Positions 16,000 to 27,568 are shown, numbered from the stretch's first letter. The stretch: DNA of 50,274 nucleotides from Phaeoceros laevis (GCA_049999765.1 JBNGIQ010009483.1:179027-229300); one strand, 5' to 3'. Notes: generated by a model not told the origin, from the letters alone. Translations and numbers: made by a program.

Positions 16000-18900
16000 A
16001 TGGCCACAGCCGAGAGGACGTGGATGCCTGTGGATGTAATCGAGCTCCTAGATTCCTCTGAGGATAGTGGAGTGTCCAGGCGTCGAGGTGAACAGCCAGC
16101 ACGTGACCTAGCTGCGATCGAGCTTTTAGACTCATCAGAGGAGCCGGCACGTGACCTAGCTGCAATCGAGCTTTTAGACTCATCAGAGGAGAGTGGCAGG
16201 GGCCGAGGCCGCAGTCGTGGCAAGCAACCAATTGTCGACCTGGACCTGAGCGTAGAAGTGAAAAAAAATGGACTTCATGTTGCGTCGTCCTCGGGAGCAG
16301 AAACTGGCCACCAAGAATCGAAATCGTTGGACAAAGCTGTCTCGGACTTATTGCACCTGTTCCCTCTACTGTGTCCCAAAGTTGCAGCCTCGCTCCTCTA
16401 CCCGTTGATGGAACATGCAACCGCTTCCAAAGCTGTGCAGCAAGCTATAGACTATGTTCTGGAAAATGGTATCCATGAAACGGCATTTGTGCATGCAAGC
16501 GAAGGTGCTGCAGGGAATTCGGCCTCTAAGAAAAGTGACAAGCATGACATGGGCGCACAGACTTCCCAAGCAGCAGGTGCAGCATATGAAGAAATCTGTC
16601 TGGATCATTTGGCTGCCCAGTTTCCTCGAGTGCGCAGGCCAGACTTAAGAGATGCTTGGGCCTCACATGGGAGCAGACTTGGCTCAACCTACAGAGCAAT
16701 ACAAACTGAATATGAAAATGCCATCTCCGAGGATGGTTCCGGAGTAAAGACCACCGGTACTATAATCAGTTTTCGTACTTGATACAATGGCCAGATGATG
16801 TTAAATGCAAGAATATATGTTGAGGCATTGCATGTCAGTTTGAGAGGTTGGTTGTTTGTGTGCAACTGCATGTGCGATTACACGCCTGATATCATTCGTT
16901 TGTCCAATTTTCAGGGTCCGTGAGAAAAAGAAGCTGGCTGCCCAATGGAAGGTTAAATCTGTTGAGAAACCCGAGGGCTATCTCCCGAACGTCTCCCAGA
17001 CAGGAGTGCCCACAGTTTAGAGATGAATGGGCTGCATTGCAGCTTGAATTGGCAGAGGAACTAAGGACAAAAGGAGGCGAGGAAGGAAGTGATCAACGAG
17101 GTGAAGAGGACGTCGGTCAACCTGTCTCACAAGAGATAGAGTGTGGGTGTTGCTGTTGTGACTTCCCATTTGAAGAGATGGTTCAGGTGCGTACAAGTTC
17201 ACTGCTACCTGATGTCTGATGACCTATATTCTTGCAAACGTGAAGAGCCATAGTTCATTTGATCTTTCAACGCATTGACAAACCTACCACTGGTCTCTTA
17301 TGTGTAACGAACTTACTTCGGCTCTGTACATTGGAGATAGTGTGCAGACGGGCATCTTTTCTGCTTCCGTTGCCTTCGGCGACGTGTGGAGGAGTCTATT
17401 TTTGGTGGGGTCAAAGCATGTGGTTCACTGCCATGTATGGAAACAAATGGCTGCACCGAATCATTCCCCTTTTCTGAGGTCTGGGCTCTTTAGTACCTCA
17501 ATTGGGAGTCTAGTCTCATCTGTTTGAATACTACCGTGGTATGCCTTCTGTAGCTCTTAACTTTTCCGCTTTCATGATGGCAGATTAAAAGAGCTCTTCC
17601 TGAAGATGTTCTTTCCAAATACGAGCAGCGACAAGCTGAAGATGCATTAGCCCGAGCTAAGCTCCAAGGACTTGTAGGTTCTTGTCTAGGATGCTTCCTG
17701 CCATGCATGTCTTATCTTGTCTCTTGGTGCGCAAGCAAAAGCAGGGCTATAATCCTGATGCTGCCCATCGCAGGTATATTGTCCCTTCTGTAACTCACCA
17801 TGGGAAGTTGAGCCGGACATGCAAGTTTTGAACTGCCCGAATGAGTGCTGTCGAAAGGTAAGAACTCGCGTTGAACTTTCATGTCAATGGTACTCCAACA
17901 TCACGGGTTTTAGTGGTTACCCATGGATTCTGCATTTAATGTCCTCCATTCTACCTGGGGACAACCTTGTTTGCAGGTTTCCAAAAGTTCCCTAATTTGA
18001 CATGTTTCTAATTCCCTTCATCAGGCGTCATGTATACTGTGCAAGGAACCCGACCACCTGCCTTTACGTTGTAATGAGGTTGAGAAGGTGTGTTCTTCGA
18101 AGTACCAGTATGCAAGCCATTTGCCAGCAGAACTATATGTGATAAGTTATGCACGCGCTTGATGCCTGAGCTTATTATTTGCCTCCGCACAGAAAACTGA
18201 GACCTCTAAACGAAGGGTGATTGAAGAGGCAGGTGGCCCCTTGAGTGGTGTTGTCTTAAGTTTCTCTCAAAACTGTTAACGTAGTTTTGCTTGTTTTATT
18301 AGCCGTAAGTGAAAACTGCATGTGATCTCTCTGTTTAATGAGTCTGCTTAAACATGTACAGCTTATGTCCAAGGCTGTCATCCGAGTATGCAGTGTTTGC
18401 AAAGCAGAACTAGTTAAGTCGGAAGGCTGCAACAAGGTGAGCACTATTTGTTACATAAGCGAGTGTGCCACCAAGATTGACCTTTTTGTCAACGTTATGG
18501 ATGGCTAGAGCAGTAATTCTCTGATATGCGTGCTGGTTCTCTTACTCCCTAACCTAGTTGGCTTTCAGGTTATGTGTAGGTGTGGCCAGGCTATGTGCTA
18601 TGTATGTCGTAAGCCTATTAAATCAAATTATGATCATTTTTGTCAGGTTTGTATGTGAACCCGTGAATTCTGCTGTTATTTTAGTTTCTTGTTTTTTTCA
18701 TGTTCACACGTTACAACCAGTTTAACGCAGAAGGATGTTAGAGACCTTTTGCTACTTGGGACCTAGCCATCTTACAATTGAAGTTCTAGTAGGACAAGAC
18801 ACTCAAATCACTCTGAGTTTTCAGTTTTTTGGAAGCTTAGATATGAAAACACCTGAAGTACACGTGGCACCTACTCGGTAGACTAACCTTGGTTCGCCTG

Positions 18901-19601
18901 CCACATGATGTTTGCAGCATGCCCGAGAACCGAACAGGTTGTGTGCAATGTGCTCCAAATGTGGTCTCTGGGAGCAGGTTTGGATCTCTTTCTGCCTGCT
19001 GTGAATCAGCTCTAGACTGATGCGCCCTGAAAAGAATAATCTAACTATTAATTGGTCGTGCTAGTGTGCTGATGAGCCTCCATGGCTGCAGGAAGAAGAT
19101 GATAAAGTTGTGAATGAGGCTAAGGAGGCTGCTTTGAAGCAAATTGCACAAGATGAGCCTGGTATTCTGAAACGAGCTATTGGTCCTACTGCAAATGACG
19201 CTGCTAGCAAGCGCCCCAAGGGTGAAGCATGGCATGGTGCCCACCACCATGGGCATGGTGCCCACCATCATGCTCGTGCACGGTGGGTTGGGCATCACTT
19301 TGCCCCGGCTGCCCCTGTAGCACAGGGACATCTCCAACGTCATGCGGTTCATCATCCGAGAGCTGTAGCCCCTGTAATGGGCCATATGCCTGTGCTGGGT
19401 GCAGTGGCACACAATCGCCCAATTTTGGAGAACATTGCTCCAGTGATCTTGAGGGATCCTCTTGGACGCCCTTTAGGTCGGCATCATGGTCAGCTTGTGA
19501 GGGAAGGGGTTGATGCACCACAAGGAGGTCAGGCTCCCCACCTACCAGTTTTTCGTTTTGGTGTGGATCCAATGAGGGAGGTCGGTATCGGCTGGGACTA
19601 A
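16000..19601 (+). CDS. RBR-type E3 ubiquitin ligase, RNF216/TRIAD3-like
   Basis: RING-between-RING ligase: RING1 recruits a charged E2, ubiquitin passes to a cysteine in RING2, then to substrate. Exons: 16000-16756, 16915-17186, 17341-17478, 17584-17673, 17774-17857, 18025-18087, 18193-18228, 18362-18436, 18569-18646, 18918-18977, 19092-19601; about 720 residues. RING1 (about 325-389) reads ECGCCCCDFPFEEM then CADGHLFCFRC; the IBR (about 420-475) has YCPFCNSPW and CILCKEPDHLPLRC; RING2 (about 485-545) has VCSVCKAELVKSEGCNKVMC, RCGQAMCYVC and YDHFCQH. The Cys corresponding to the RNF216 catalytic Cys, in VMCRCG, is present. The N-terminus carries four SUMO-interacting-like motifs: VIELLDSSED, AIELLDSSEE twice, and PIVDLDLSVE. 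The tail is His/Ala/Pro-rich. Exon 7 joins in frame only with a GC donor at 18229. Between 16917 and 17010 a second frame is also open; I chose the frame that is continuous with both neighbours. Confidence 0.88.
16096..16191 (+). repeat. 48-bp tandem duplication coding for a SIM-like unit
   Basis: Units 16096-16143 and 16144-16191 differ at very few bases and each code for PARDLAAIELLDSSEE, in frame with the ligase. The near identity implies a recent duplication or ongoing homogenisation. Confidence 0.9.
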
Positions 19602-20327
19602 GCCGCCTGTTGTAAACGAGGAGGTTCCACTGGAAGCGCCTAAACAACAGTCACATCAAAGAAAATGCACAATATCTTGAAGAAGTGAGCTCCTAATCAG
19701 CTAATCAGAGCTTCAGTCGTGCAAGCACCTCGTTGCAGGCAACTTTTGCTCACTTCAAACTAGCCACCCCGGTCGCCGTTCTTGAAGCATCCTCTTGTAA
19801 AGTTCGCCTCTGAATTGTAGCACAATTTCCGGCTTACCCTTTTTAACGAAGGGCCCTTTTGTGTAAGGAGTACTGCCGAACGGAAGTGCCTTCCTAACGT
19901 TACATGTATGTACCAATTGACAGAGGTGGGGGAGAACCGTCATCGGGGAGAGACACTTCCGTGACATCATGGCCTGGCTATCCTGGTGTATATAGAGAGA
20001 GCACCGTCCTAGTTCAGGCACAACAATTCAGGTACAACGATTGAGGCACAAGATAATCGTAAAATCAATTGCAAAAGAGTTGACCTTCCAGTAAAAAATG
20101 TACGGCTGCTGGTAATTGTTAGTTCTTAGAAACACTAGAGCACTTCTCTTAACACCTCATTCGGATCCTTATCGTCATCCCATGGCCACCGGTGCTACCT
20201 CCAGCAGGCCTAGGTTTGCTTGTAGGAGGTCTAGGATCGCAGGAAATGGAAACTTCCGAACTAGTTTGAGCGTTTGAGCAAGAGAACCTGCCCAGCACCG
20301 CAGGGCAAATTGCTAATGCCTGGCGAC
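19602..20327. other. convergent 3' spacer
   Basis: Shared 3' region between the ligase (+) and bTHXc (-). A TATA-like 'tgtatatagagag' occurs near 19985 but no supported frame follows. I see nothing else here. Confidence 0.5.
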
Positions 20328-21020
20328 TTACTCTTTGACAGTGAAGGGAGCTGCCGAATACAGGCTTTCATCAATGTCGACATGAATATACTCGCCTTCC
20401 GGGAAGTCCTCTTTCTTAGATGCCCGTTTTGCAGGCAAAGGAGTTGGTGCAAGGCCTCTACCTTTACTAGCGTCCTTGGGCCTGGCCTGCAACAAAAAAA
20501 ACACAAGTCACAAAAAGCCTGGCTCTTTGCACCACAGTGCTGCTGCCCACCGAGCATAAGAACACAGAACTACATTCCCCAATGGCACAAACTGGACTCA
20601 CATTTCCGAAAGAGCCTTTGAATCTCTTGCCTTTAGCTGTTCGCTTGTCTCCGCGACCACACACAACTGGAATACACACACCACTGTGAGACAACACCAA
20701 GCCAGAGCTCGCAACCTAATCCTCCGAGCTCCTTGTATTCCATGAATCTGAACCCCAAGATTGGAGGATTTGTGAAAGCAAAATATTTCCGCATAAGCTC
20801 ACAAGTGCGCCTCAACCTCACGATTCTTTCCAAAATCTCTCCACACTCATTTCAGTCATAGGCTGGATAGACAATGGCAGCAGGCAGAACCTGAGGGGTA
20901 GCTCCCTGCGTGTGACACCGACACGGAAGCTGCTGATGAGGCTGTAGAACCTGCCGCAGCATTCAGCACCAGCGGTGCGATATAGGCGGATGAGCAGGAG
21001 GCCATCTGCAACGCAGCCAT
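20328..21020 (-). CDS. plastid 30S ribosomal protein bTHXc (PSRP4/S31 family)
   Basis: Small basic protein of the plastid small ribosomal subunit, homologous to bacterial Thx. Exons 21020-20891, 20666-20602 and 20486-20328 join with matching phases to give 117 residues. Exon 1 begins MAALQMASCSSAY and is rich in Ser/Ala with no acidic residue, as a chloroplast transit peptide should be. The core reads VCGRGDKRTAKGKRFKGSFG followed by NARPKDASKGRG, the hallmark of the family, which separates it from the mitochondrial homologue mainly by the plastid-type leader and acidic tail. The C-terminus is EYIHVDIDESLY followed by a short extension to TVKE. The next in-frame codon is TAA at 20330-20328. 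A stray partial copy of the last exon lies at 35971-36060. The call rests on remembered sequence features. Confidence 0.88.
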
Positions 21021-22707
21021 CTCCCTGTTCCTACACCACCGAAGGCTAGTGCCGCTACTGCCGCCTAGGAAATTCGGCCTCTCGTTTCACCTTCGGGCAA
21101 CCGATCTAAGACTCCATAAAAACTTGCTCATTGCGTGAGACGGTCCAAGAAAAGGTAACCCTGTTGCCGAATGTCGCCCCATTCGGGATAAGACTCCCTT
21201 TCGGCAGCTACCGATGTACGAACTACTGGACGAAGGCACAATGACACGTGGCACCTCTTGATATCTTCCCGCTCTTTGCTGCCGCTTCGCCTCTCTTGAA
21301 TCCTGATCACTTGGCCGAAGATGATGATTACCACGGAGTCCCACAGGCGTCCTCCGCGCCTTGCATAGGGTTGTTGAGAGCTCTCAGGAAGTGAAGCTGA
21401 TGCTTGGAGAGGGAATCGGTTCTCAATACGCGGCGTCATGATTATTTGCTCTGGACGAGTGAGGACGTTCGGTTGTACAACTGTTGTCAAGGACTTTGGA
21501 TTGAGACGTGCTGCTTCCTGCTCATAGTGACGATCTGATCCCAGCCAGTATGTCGTGATGATTTCGAGACTCCCGGCTGACGTCCTCGGCGTGACACTAC
21601 CGTTTGAGTGAAGAAGCAAGATGTGCGACTGTAGGAGAAACGCGTCGCTTCCTGTTCCTGTTATTATGGTGAAGTGCTGCACAAATGGAGCCTCGTATGG
21701 GAATTGGGACGGTGCCGATATATGCCCTGGTTGTTGTTCAGTCCTGGTTCCAGATGAGGCCTGGGAAACGCTGAGGATCCCCCTGTTTACGAAGAGGGCT
21801 AGACAGCATATGTTGCATAACGAGTTAGGGGATGTGTCTATCCAGTACGAAGATACGTGATGCTGGTGTGTTTCTTCACTAGGAGCTGAACAAGCTCAGT
21901 TCTAGAATGGCCAGGGCGGTCAACCATTCGGCAAAAGTAGGGCTGTAGATGCCAATTTCTTGGAGTTCAAGCCACTGTAGGCATGTGTTTTTGCTTTTTT
22001 GGGGGCATTCTGCTGGGTAATTCTAAGAACCAGGTATCTGAACATTTCAGCAGTACACTGGGGAGCAAAGTCATTCCTATTGCAGGAGAAAGAATCTTTC
22101 AGAGTGTGTCTGGATTTGGAACATAGGTGAAATTCCCCGCTTCGGAAAGTAGCTTCTCATTATTCTGGTGAGAAGGATAGAATTTCTCACATGCTTGAGC
22201 TATCTGTGTCTTCAGTCTTTTTGTACGCGCCTAGGTTGTCGCTAAGGGAAATTCTGATTATCACCAGGCACAATCCTTAGCGGGAAGGAAGTTTTTGCTG
22301 CAAGCACAATCCTTGACAGCTCCAGGCTCTTGGTAGGAACTCTGCACCGGTGACATGCTTTGCACTTCTCCCTCTTTGAGTCTGCAGGGTTAGCCTGCGG
22401 TTCCTGTGATGCATTTTCTAGTGAATTCCGTCCCTCGACACTGCTGGTTGCAATGTTGTTTCTGCGTCCAGGCATGGAGTATGTAGTGACAGCAGTTTTT
22501 TTTAGTCTTGCATTCAGGTCAATAGCTACTTGTGTTAGGAAACTTGGTATTTAGGATTGTCTAATTTGAGTGACAGCAAGGATGCTGCGCTCTTTCCATA
22601 TGGTGATGCTTTGTTTTGGTCTATTGTTTGCATCTGTGCTGTATGACTACTGCACCTATCTCCACCAGCTTCGTTGAGGTCACATCATAAAGACATGATT
22701 CAAGTCT
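21021..22707. other. intergenic, bTHXc promoter side
   Basis: Contains the upstream region of bTHXc. A 184-codon minus-strand frame (21128-21682) and a short plus-strand frame (21621-21860) show no domain and no splice continuity. No repeat stands out. Confidence 0.45.
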
Positions 22708-24078
22708 GTGTTCACTGACACTATAAAGCTAATCGCAGGAGCTAACTTGGTAGGGAGGAACATGGCCAAGTGCAGGTCAGCATGTTCAAATGTAGAGACG
22801 TTTGAAGGTGGATGTTCGAGGCGAGACATCATCAATGAGTATGAACAGAAGAGTGCTGGGCTGCTGGAGTACATCAGCTCTATGGAGGCTGCTTTTGAGC
22901 AGGACAGGGCAGAGTACGAACAAAGAGAATGTTGTCTGAAGGAACAAAATAACAAACTGAAGAAACTTCTCGAACTGGAGCACAAAAGCCAATGCCGATT
23001 TGAGGACGACACAGAACGAATAGTATGTGAGGCTGAACAGGATGTGCAAGAAGTTAGGAATGAGTGCAAGAGGTCAGAGAGAGCTCTGGTGAAGGAACAG
23101 AGACGGGTAGAGGTAGCTGTCTTGTCCATATTCCGTTGTGTGGTGTCCCAAGCTTTCACTGTTAAGCCATTAGCGTTTTAAACAACCAAAAAATGACTAC
23201 ATGGATGGTGACTGATGCCCCTCACTGTCAAGCTCCTATCCACTCAAGGAGCTGCAGGCTGCAATTGGGGAGCTGCAGCAAGAGTTGCAACGCAGGGAAG
23301 AAGAAGCATCCTGCCAGAAACGTAGAGACAAAGAAGACAGGGAGAAAATTGAAAAGGAAAATGAGACTCTCAGGCAAAAGTCAACGCTGGGGTGGATGCT
23401 TGGCTGTCTATATGGTAAGATGACATGAGAAGGAGGGCTGCCTCAAGTATTGATACTCTCATGGAGTGTTGCATGCGTAGCCTCTACACCATCTCTGTTT
23501 CCTAATGTTGGTGCTCTGGTTGCATTTGGCAGAGTTGTATATGCGACTTGACCCTACGCTGGAAACTGGGTCGACAATCAAGCTGGTAGGAAAGCTGCAG
23601 AGAGACCTAGAGTATGAAAGTTTTCAAGGAACAGGAGACTCACCAGAGATAGATTATGATAGGATAGAGAATGAGATTCGTCGGCTAGTCTCTCGCGCTC
23701 AAGAATCGCTTAGAGCTGCTACAACAGGTGGTACAAGCAAAGATGGAGGCTGCTGCTCAAGGGATCCCATAAAGAAAACACCACCTAAATGTAGCCTTGG
23801 CCAGAACTCTTTTCGTCGAGGGAGGAGTTGCAGACCTAAACCACCCTGTGGACTTACAAAGGACACTTCGGACTTGACTCGGCGCTTGTGAGTAACTCTC
23901 TCCCACTGGTTTGCTTGGTTGCCATGGGCTAACTGTGAAATTTGATCCGCCCACACATGGGCTTACTTGTAACCATGTCTCGGATTGTTCTTGCAGTAAT
24001 AGGTTGACGTTTGGGAGCAAGAATGTGGAGAAATGCTGCACCAAGAGACAGGCAAAGCATTGTTGTTTGGACAGCTAG
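22708..24078 (+). CDS. coiled-coil protein of unknown function
   Basis: I do not recognise this protein. Exons 22708-23112, 23249-23414, 23533-23887 and 23997-24078 join in frame to 335 residues. ATG 22762 (MAKCRSAC) is an alternative start. Residues about 35-190 are rich in Glu, Gln, Lys and Arg with heptad-like spacing (for example EQDRAEYEQRECCLKEQNNK and ELQQELQRREEEA), so a long coiled coil is likely. A more globular part follows (GWMLGCLYELYMRLDPTLE, then IENEIRRLVSRAQE), then a Cys/Lys/Arg-rich tail ending KHCCLDS. The last intron, the last exon and the 3' flank (about 23905-24140) closely match the 3' end of thylakoid-targeted gene A (32171-32470), although the upstream coding parts are unrelated. 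One of the two genes therefore seems to have acquired its end by duplication. The 23106 donor is an equally in-frame alternative for exon 1. Confidence 0.6.
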
Positions 24079-25096
24079 TGAGTAGTGATCTGCCAACAAG
24101 AGGGTCCTTTTGTATAAGAGCTGTGCCACCATGTGACTTTTTTGTGCTCTAGTAGTAGAAATAGTCATGCTTAACAGGCCCCACATAGGAATTGAGTACA
24201 CCGTCATTTTGGTATTCAGAGACTGGTGTGTGTATATTATCCGAGCGAGGTTATGTGATCGCTACCGTGAGACGTCCTATCCCCTTTATTGGCTTTGCCT
24301 GGTAAGGCAGGGACCTCTCGTCAGTTGAGAAAAACGTTGTTACACGTTTCGACGTTCTATATTCGCTGAAATTCGCATAGCATCAAAGTTCCCTGAGTTT
24401 GCGGCGTTTCTAACGCAAGTGGCGAAAGGCTTGTGCACCGAGATTCGCGCCAAAGCCGCATATTTGGCCGCTATCGACGCGTTTGCGACACACAACGTCA
24501 GGGAGAGCGGCACCTGGCAGCCGAGGGCGGTGGCAGGCAGCGCGATAGCTGGGTACCAAGCAGGTAGCGAAGCGGGAACAGGCGGCGAAAGGAGGGAGCG
24601 GCAGCAGGCAGCAGCGCGGGGCAAGAGGCAGCGGTAAGCATTGGTAGCATTAGTAGCAGCAGCAATTGTGAGCAATGGCTATCGGTCCAAGGGCTGCGAA
24701 GTTGATGCCGTGGTGGAGATCACGTTCCAAGTAGGGGCTCAAGAAGGGGCAAATTTAGCCCTTGAGCTGGTAGCAGTTTGAAGTTGGCATATGCAGGAGG
24801 CTAAAATCGAAACCGGTCCGCTCAGCTAACGTGAAAGCTGAGTTTGAAAATCCAGACGCTGGTATGCAGCTAGAACTAAGCGGTTTCCGTGATGGGTGCC
24901 AGGCGATGGCTGACCAGAATCGCAAAGCTTAGAAACAAAGGCCCCTAACTCACGCGTTCGTTTTGCTATTGATCACGAGGCCCCCTAAGTGACGCGTTCA
25001 TTTTCCGAGGCAGGGCCTAGCCCTGCGTAGAGCGATTTATTTGTTTATTCATCATTGGGCGTATGCTTAGTTACCGGGAAGTTGGAAACCTTGGTG

Positions 25097-25141
25097 TGTT
25101 TCCAACGTATGAAGTTTCCTACGTTTCATACGTTGGAAACA
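25097..25141. repeat. 17-bp inverted repeat, 11-base loop
   Basis: Arms 25097-25113 and 25125-25141 are exact reverse complements. The core 'gttggaaac' recurs nearby at 25081 and near 25910, so the palindrome probably belongs to a repeated element. Confidence 0.85.
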
Positions 25142-25309
25142 GGTTTTTTTCAGGAGAGGCGATTCATACAGTCGTATAAAATTGCGTATTTCGATATAAT
25201 GAATTATAATTATCAAAAATATTTATTTGAATAATATTACCTAATTAGGTAACTTAGTTGTAAGTTATAACGTTTACGCTCGCGCTCATGTCGGTCGTCT
25301 TCAGACTCT

Positions 25310-25356
25310 AACTTACTCAAGTCACGGGACCGACGCGACCGTGACTTGAGTAAGTT
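25310..25356. repeat. 18-bp inverted repeat, 11-base loop
   Basis: Arms 25310-25327 and 25339-25356 are exact reverse complements. The right arm with its flank ('gacttgagtaagttgag') is repeated about 48 bases further on, followed in both places by 'gcgctcgcgct'. Confidence 0.85.
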
Positions 25357-25509
25357 GAGAGAGGCGCTCGCGCTGCCATTCAATGAATGACTTGAGTAAG
25401 TTGAGGGAGGCGCTCGCGCTCCTCCCTCTCCCGCTCACGTTCCGGCGCTCCCGTTCCTTCTCGCGCTCACGCGCACTTTCACGCCGGTCAACGTCGGAGT
25501 CGGATTCCC

Positions 25510-25575
25510 TAACCCTACTTCGCGCCATCACTAACCCTACTTCGCGCCATCACTAACCCTACTTCGCGCCATCAC
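25510..25575. repeat. 22-bp tandem repeat, three copies
   Basis: Three identical units 25510-25531, 25532-25553 and 25554-25575, each starting 'taaccctacttcgcg'. No coding frame is supported across them. Confidence 0.9.
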
Positions 25576-25704
25576 CTCCCTCATCATCAATAGCCTCCCA
25601 CAGTCTTGGCGGACAGTGGAATGGAGTGCAAACGGCAACAGCAACTCGACCATCCCCGCGCCGAAACCAGTGCTTCGCGGGCAAACACTTATTCGCCCCC
25701 AATC

Positions 25705-25739
25705 TACTGGGATGGGGGGCAACGCCCCCCATCCCAGTA
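25705..25739. repeat. 16-bp GC-rich palindrome, 3-base loop
   Basis: Arms 25705-25720 and 25724-25739 are exact reverse complements around 'aac' and include runs of six G and six C. The right arm with its flank is repeated near 25785-25810. Confidence 0.9.
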
Positions 25740-27555
25740 CTGATTCATAACTTATTAGTAACCCGTGAATGAATCGGTGCGTGCCCCCCATCCCGGTACC
25801 GATTCATTCAAGTTTTTTATACGTATTTCTGAATTTTTTTGACCGTATATCTTATTTTTTGAAATACACAATGAAACAAACCGCTAAAGCAGGAACTAGA
25901 GTTTCGAACGTTGGAAACCGGTTCCTGTGGAAAGAACCAAGGTTTCCCGCTAACTAAGGGCGTATGCAGCCGTGAGGCTAGAACCCCCAACGTGAACAAA
26001 AAACAAGATTGGAGGATGAGGCCATAACCTCGAATGTGAATAAAAAACAAGATTGGAGGTTTGGAAATTGGAAAGCTCAAAAGCAAGGTTAATAGAGCAA
26101 ACAAAAAAAACAAGAAGAAAGGCATGGCATTGTGCAAATCTTAGTTAATGGAAACGAGTTTCGAAGTTTCCATGTTTCGCATTTTTATCCGGTTTAAAAA
26201 AAAGCATTCCGAAAATAAGAAAGGATAAGTAAAAAAGCGAAACGACTTGGCGAAAAATAGAAACGCGTTTCGCCAATTCGATTTCGCCTTTTTAACTTAC
26301 GATTCGAGTCCCAACTTGAAGCCTTCGCGCGACGTCCCGCCTGGCCATCTCGCGCCTTCCCAAGCCATCACGCGACTTCCAAACGCGCGACAATTTTGAA
26401 AGTCGCGACCTCCACAATGCCGCACGCTTGGAATTTGTGCACTAAACACTGTAGCTCGTCGGATGGCGCTAGCTAACGGTTGTACGAGCTGCCGATGAAA
26501 TCACACGTGCCACTACTACACACATGTATGCATTAGGTATTGGGCTCATCCATGGCCACATTTCCTAATAATATTGTTGGGCCAATATTTTTTGAAAAAT
26601 TATTTAAATACATAAAGAGAACTGAGCTTAATTATTATCTAATTGGACTTTTTCAATTGATTATATACTTACGAACATGAAAAAAAGCTTTTACCTGCTG
26701 ACAGCTTCCTGCTACTCTCATTGCATGAGCTCGATGCTCAAAAGGATCGACCATATGAACAGGATGGGCATATTTCTTTTTCTTGGTGTTGCCTTCGCTA
26801 CTTATGATGTGTGTGCATTGTGACCACATGTGCTTGCTCTACCAAGATTGACTCTTGAGGTAGGACAGCCGAGACAGGGCAGCCCTACACATCTACACAC
26901 GACAAAGCAGCTAATTAAGTGACACGCGAGAACATGTCTAGCTGCGGGATCGGCCATCCCAGGTCCCTGGTCCTAGCTAGTGGGTTAGGTCAGGCAGGAC
27001 AGTTAGTTTATTGCAGTTAGGAGCATCTAGGAACAAAGAACTAAGGCGGATCTCTCTAATGGATGCCGTTGCGTCCAACGGCATCTGTACCCCGCCCGCT
27101 GGGTACAAGACTCAAGTACAGTGCTAAGCAAGTTCTCTTGTTTCACGCACTCAGCTCTCGCTCTCGCTCGCGCTGCAACTCCTTCAAGATTCCCTGTGTC
27201 ATCAAGGGAATCCCACACTAACTCGCATGAAACTCCACGAACACCGTACTTTGTAAATTGATGCTTTCATGCTAGGACGAAGGAACAGAGTATCAACCGT
27301 GGAGCGCAAGTGCAAGGAACCCACCGAGGACTCTGAGTGGGAGTAAAGGAAACTAAAGTTAGACATGTTACAGAGTTGCTTTTAGGTTAAGTAATTAATG
27401 TGTTTATATATAGGGACACAACATTTTGAATAGATGTGTCGAGTGGAAACGTTGTGTGAAGCGTTGTCACCTCTTGGTGATATGTAAGTCACCATCGCTG
27501 AGCACAATGCTATTCTATTATAATTCTACTTGCTCAAACATGCTAATTTTTTCTA

Positions 27556-27568
27556 TGGTATCAGAGTC
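27556..27568 (+). mobile_element. copia-type LTR retrotransposon primer-binding site (remnant)
   Basis: The sequence tggtatcagagtc matches the initiator-Met-tRNA primer-binding site that directly follows the 5' LTR in plant Ty1-copia elements. An upstream TATA-like stretch at about 27411 fits a U3/R region. LTR borders are not defined. A reverse-transcriptase remnant of the same class lies at 29825-30034, but the intervening sequence is not normal gag-pol. Confidence 0.65.

Larger units (their letters stand above)
24079..27550. other. repeat-rich intergenic region
   Basis: No supported gene. It holds several perfect palindromes listed separately, a 22-bp tandem repeat, a doubled 'gcgctcgcgct' stretch (25360-25425), poly(A)-like tracts (26100-26230) and AT-rich sequence. 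Near 27062-27083 is a 9-bp inverted repeat (atgccgttg/caacggcat). A TATA-like 'tttatatatagg' at about 27411 could be the promoter of a decayed LTR, since a copia-type primer-binding site follows at 27556. Confidence 0.5.

Noticed and set aside
15833-16420. Minus-strand open frame of 195 codons
   Set aside because: Antisense shadow of the RBR ligase first exon, including the mirror image of its 48-bp repeat.
16917-17012. Alternative frame reading VREKKKLAAQWKVKSVEKPE in ligase exon 2
   Set aside because: It looks coding, but no donor in exon 1 supplies the needed phase and it meets a TAG before RING1; the continuous frame fits both neighbours.
21128-21682. Minus-strand open frame of 184 codons upstream of bTHXc
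   Set aside because: No domain, ordinary composition for random sequence, no splice partner.
25322-25531. Arg/Ser/Glu-rich minus-strand frame resembling an SR protein
   Set aside because: The composition follows from 'gcgctcgcgct' and related simple repeats; it lies in a palindrome cluster and has no conserved RNA-binding motif.
25510-25575. CRISPR-like array
   Set aside because: Three directly adjacent 22-bp copies without spacers; a tandem repeat in a eukaryotic genome.
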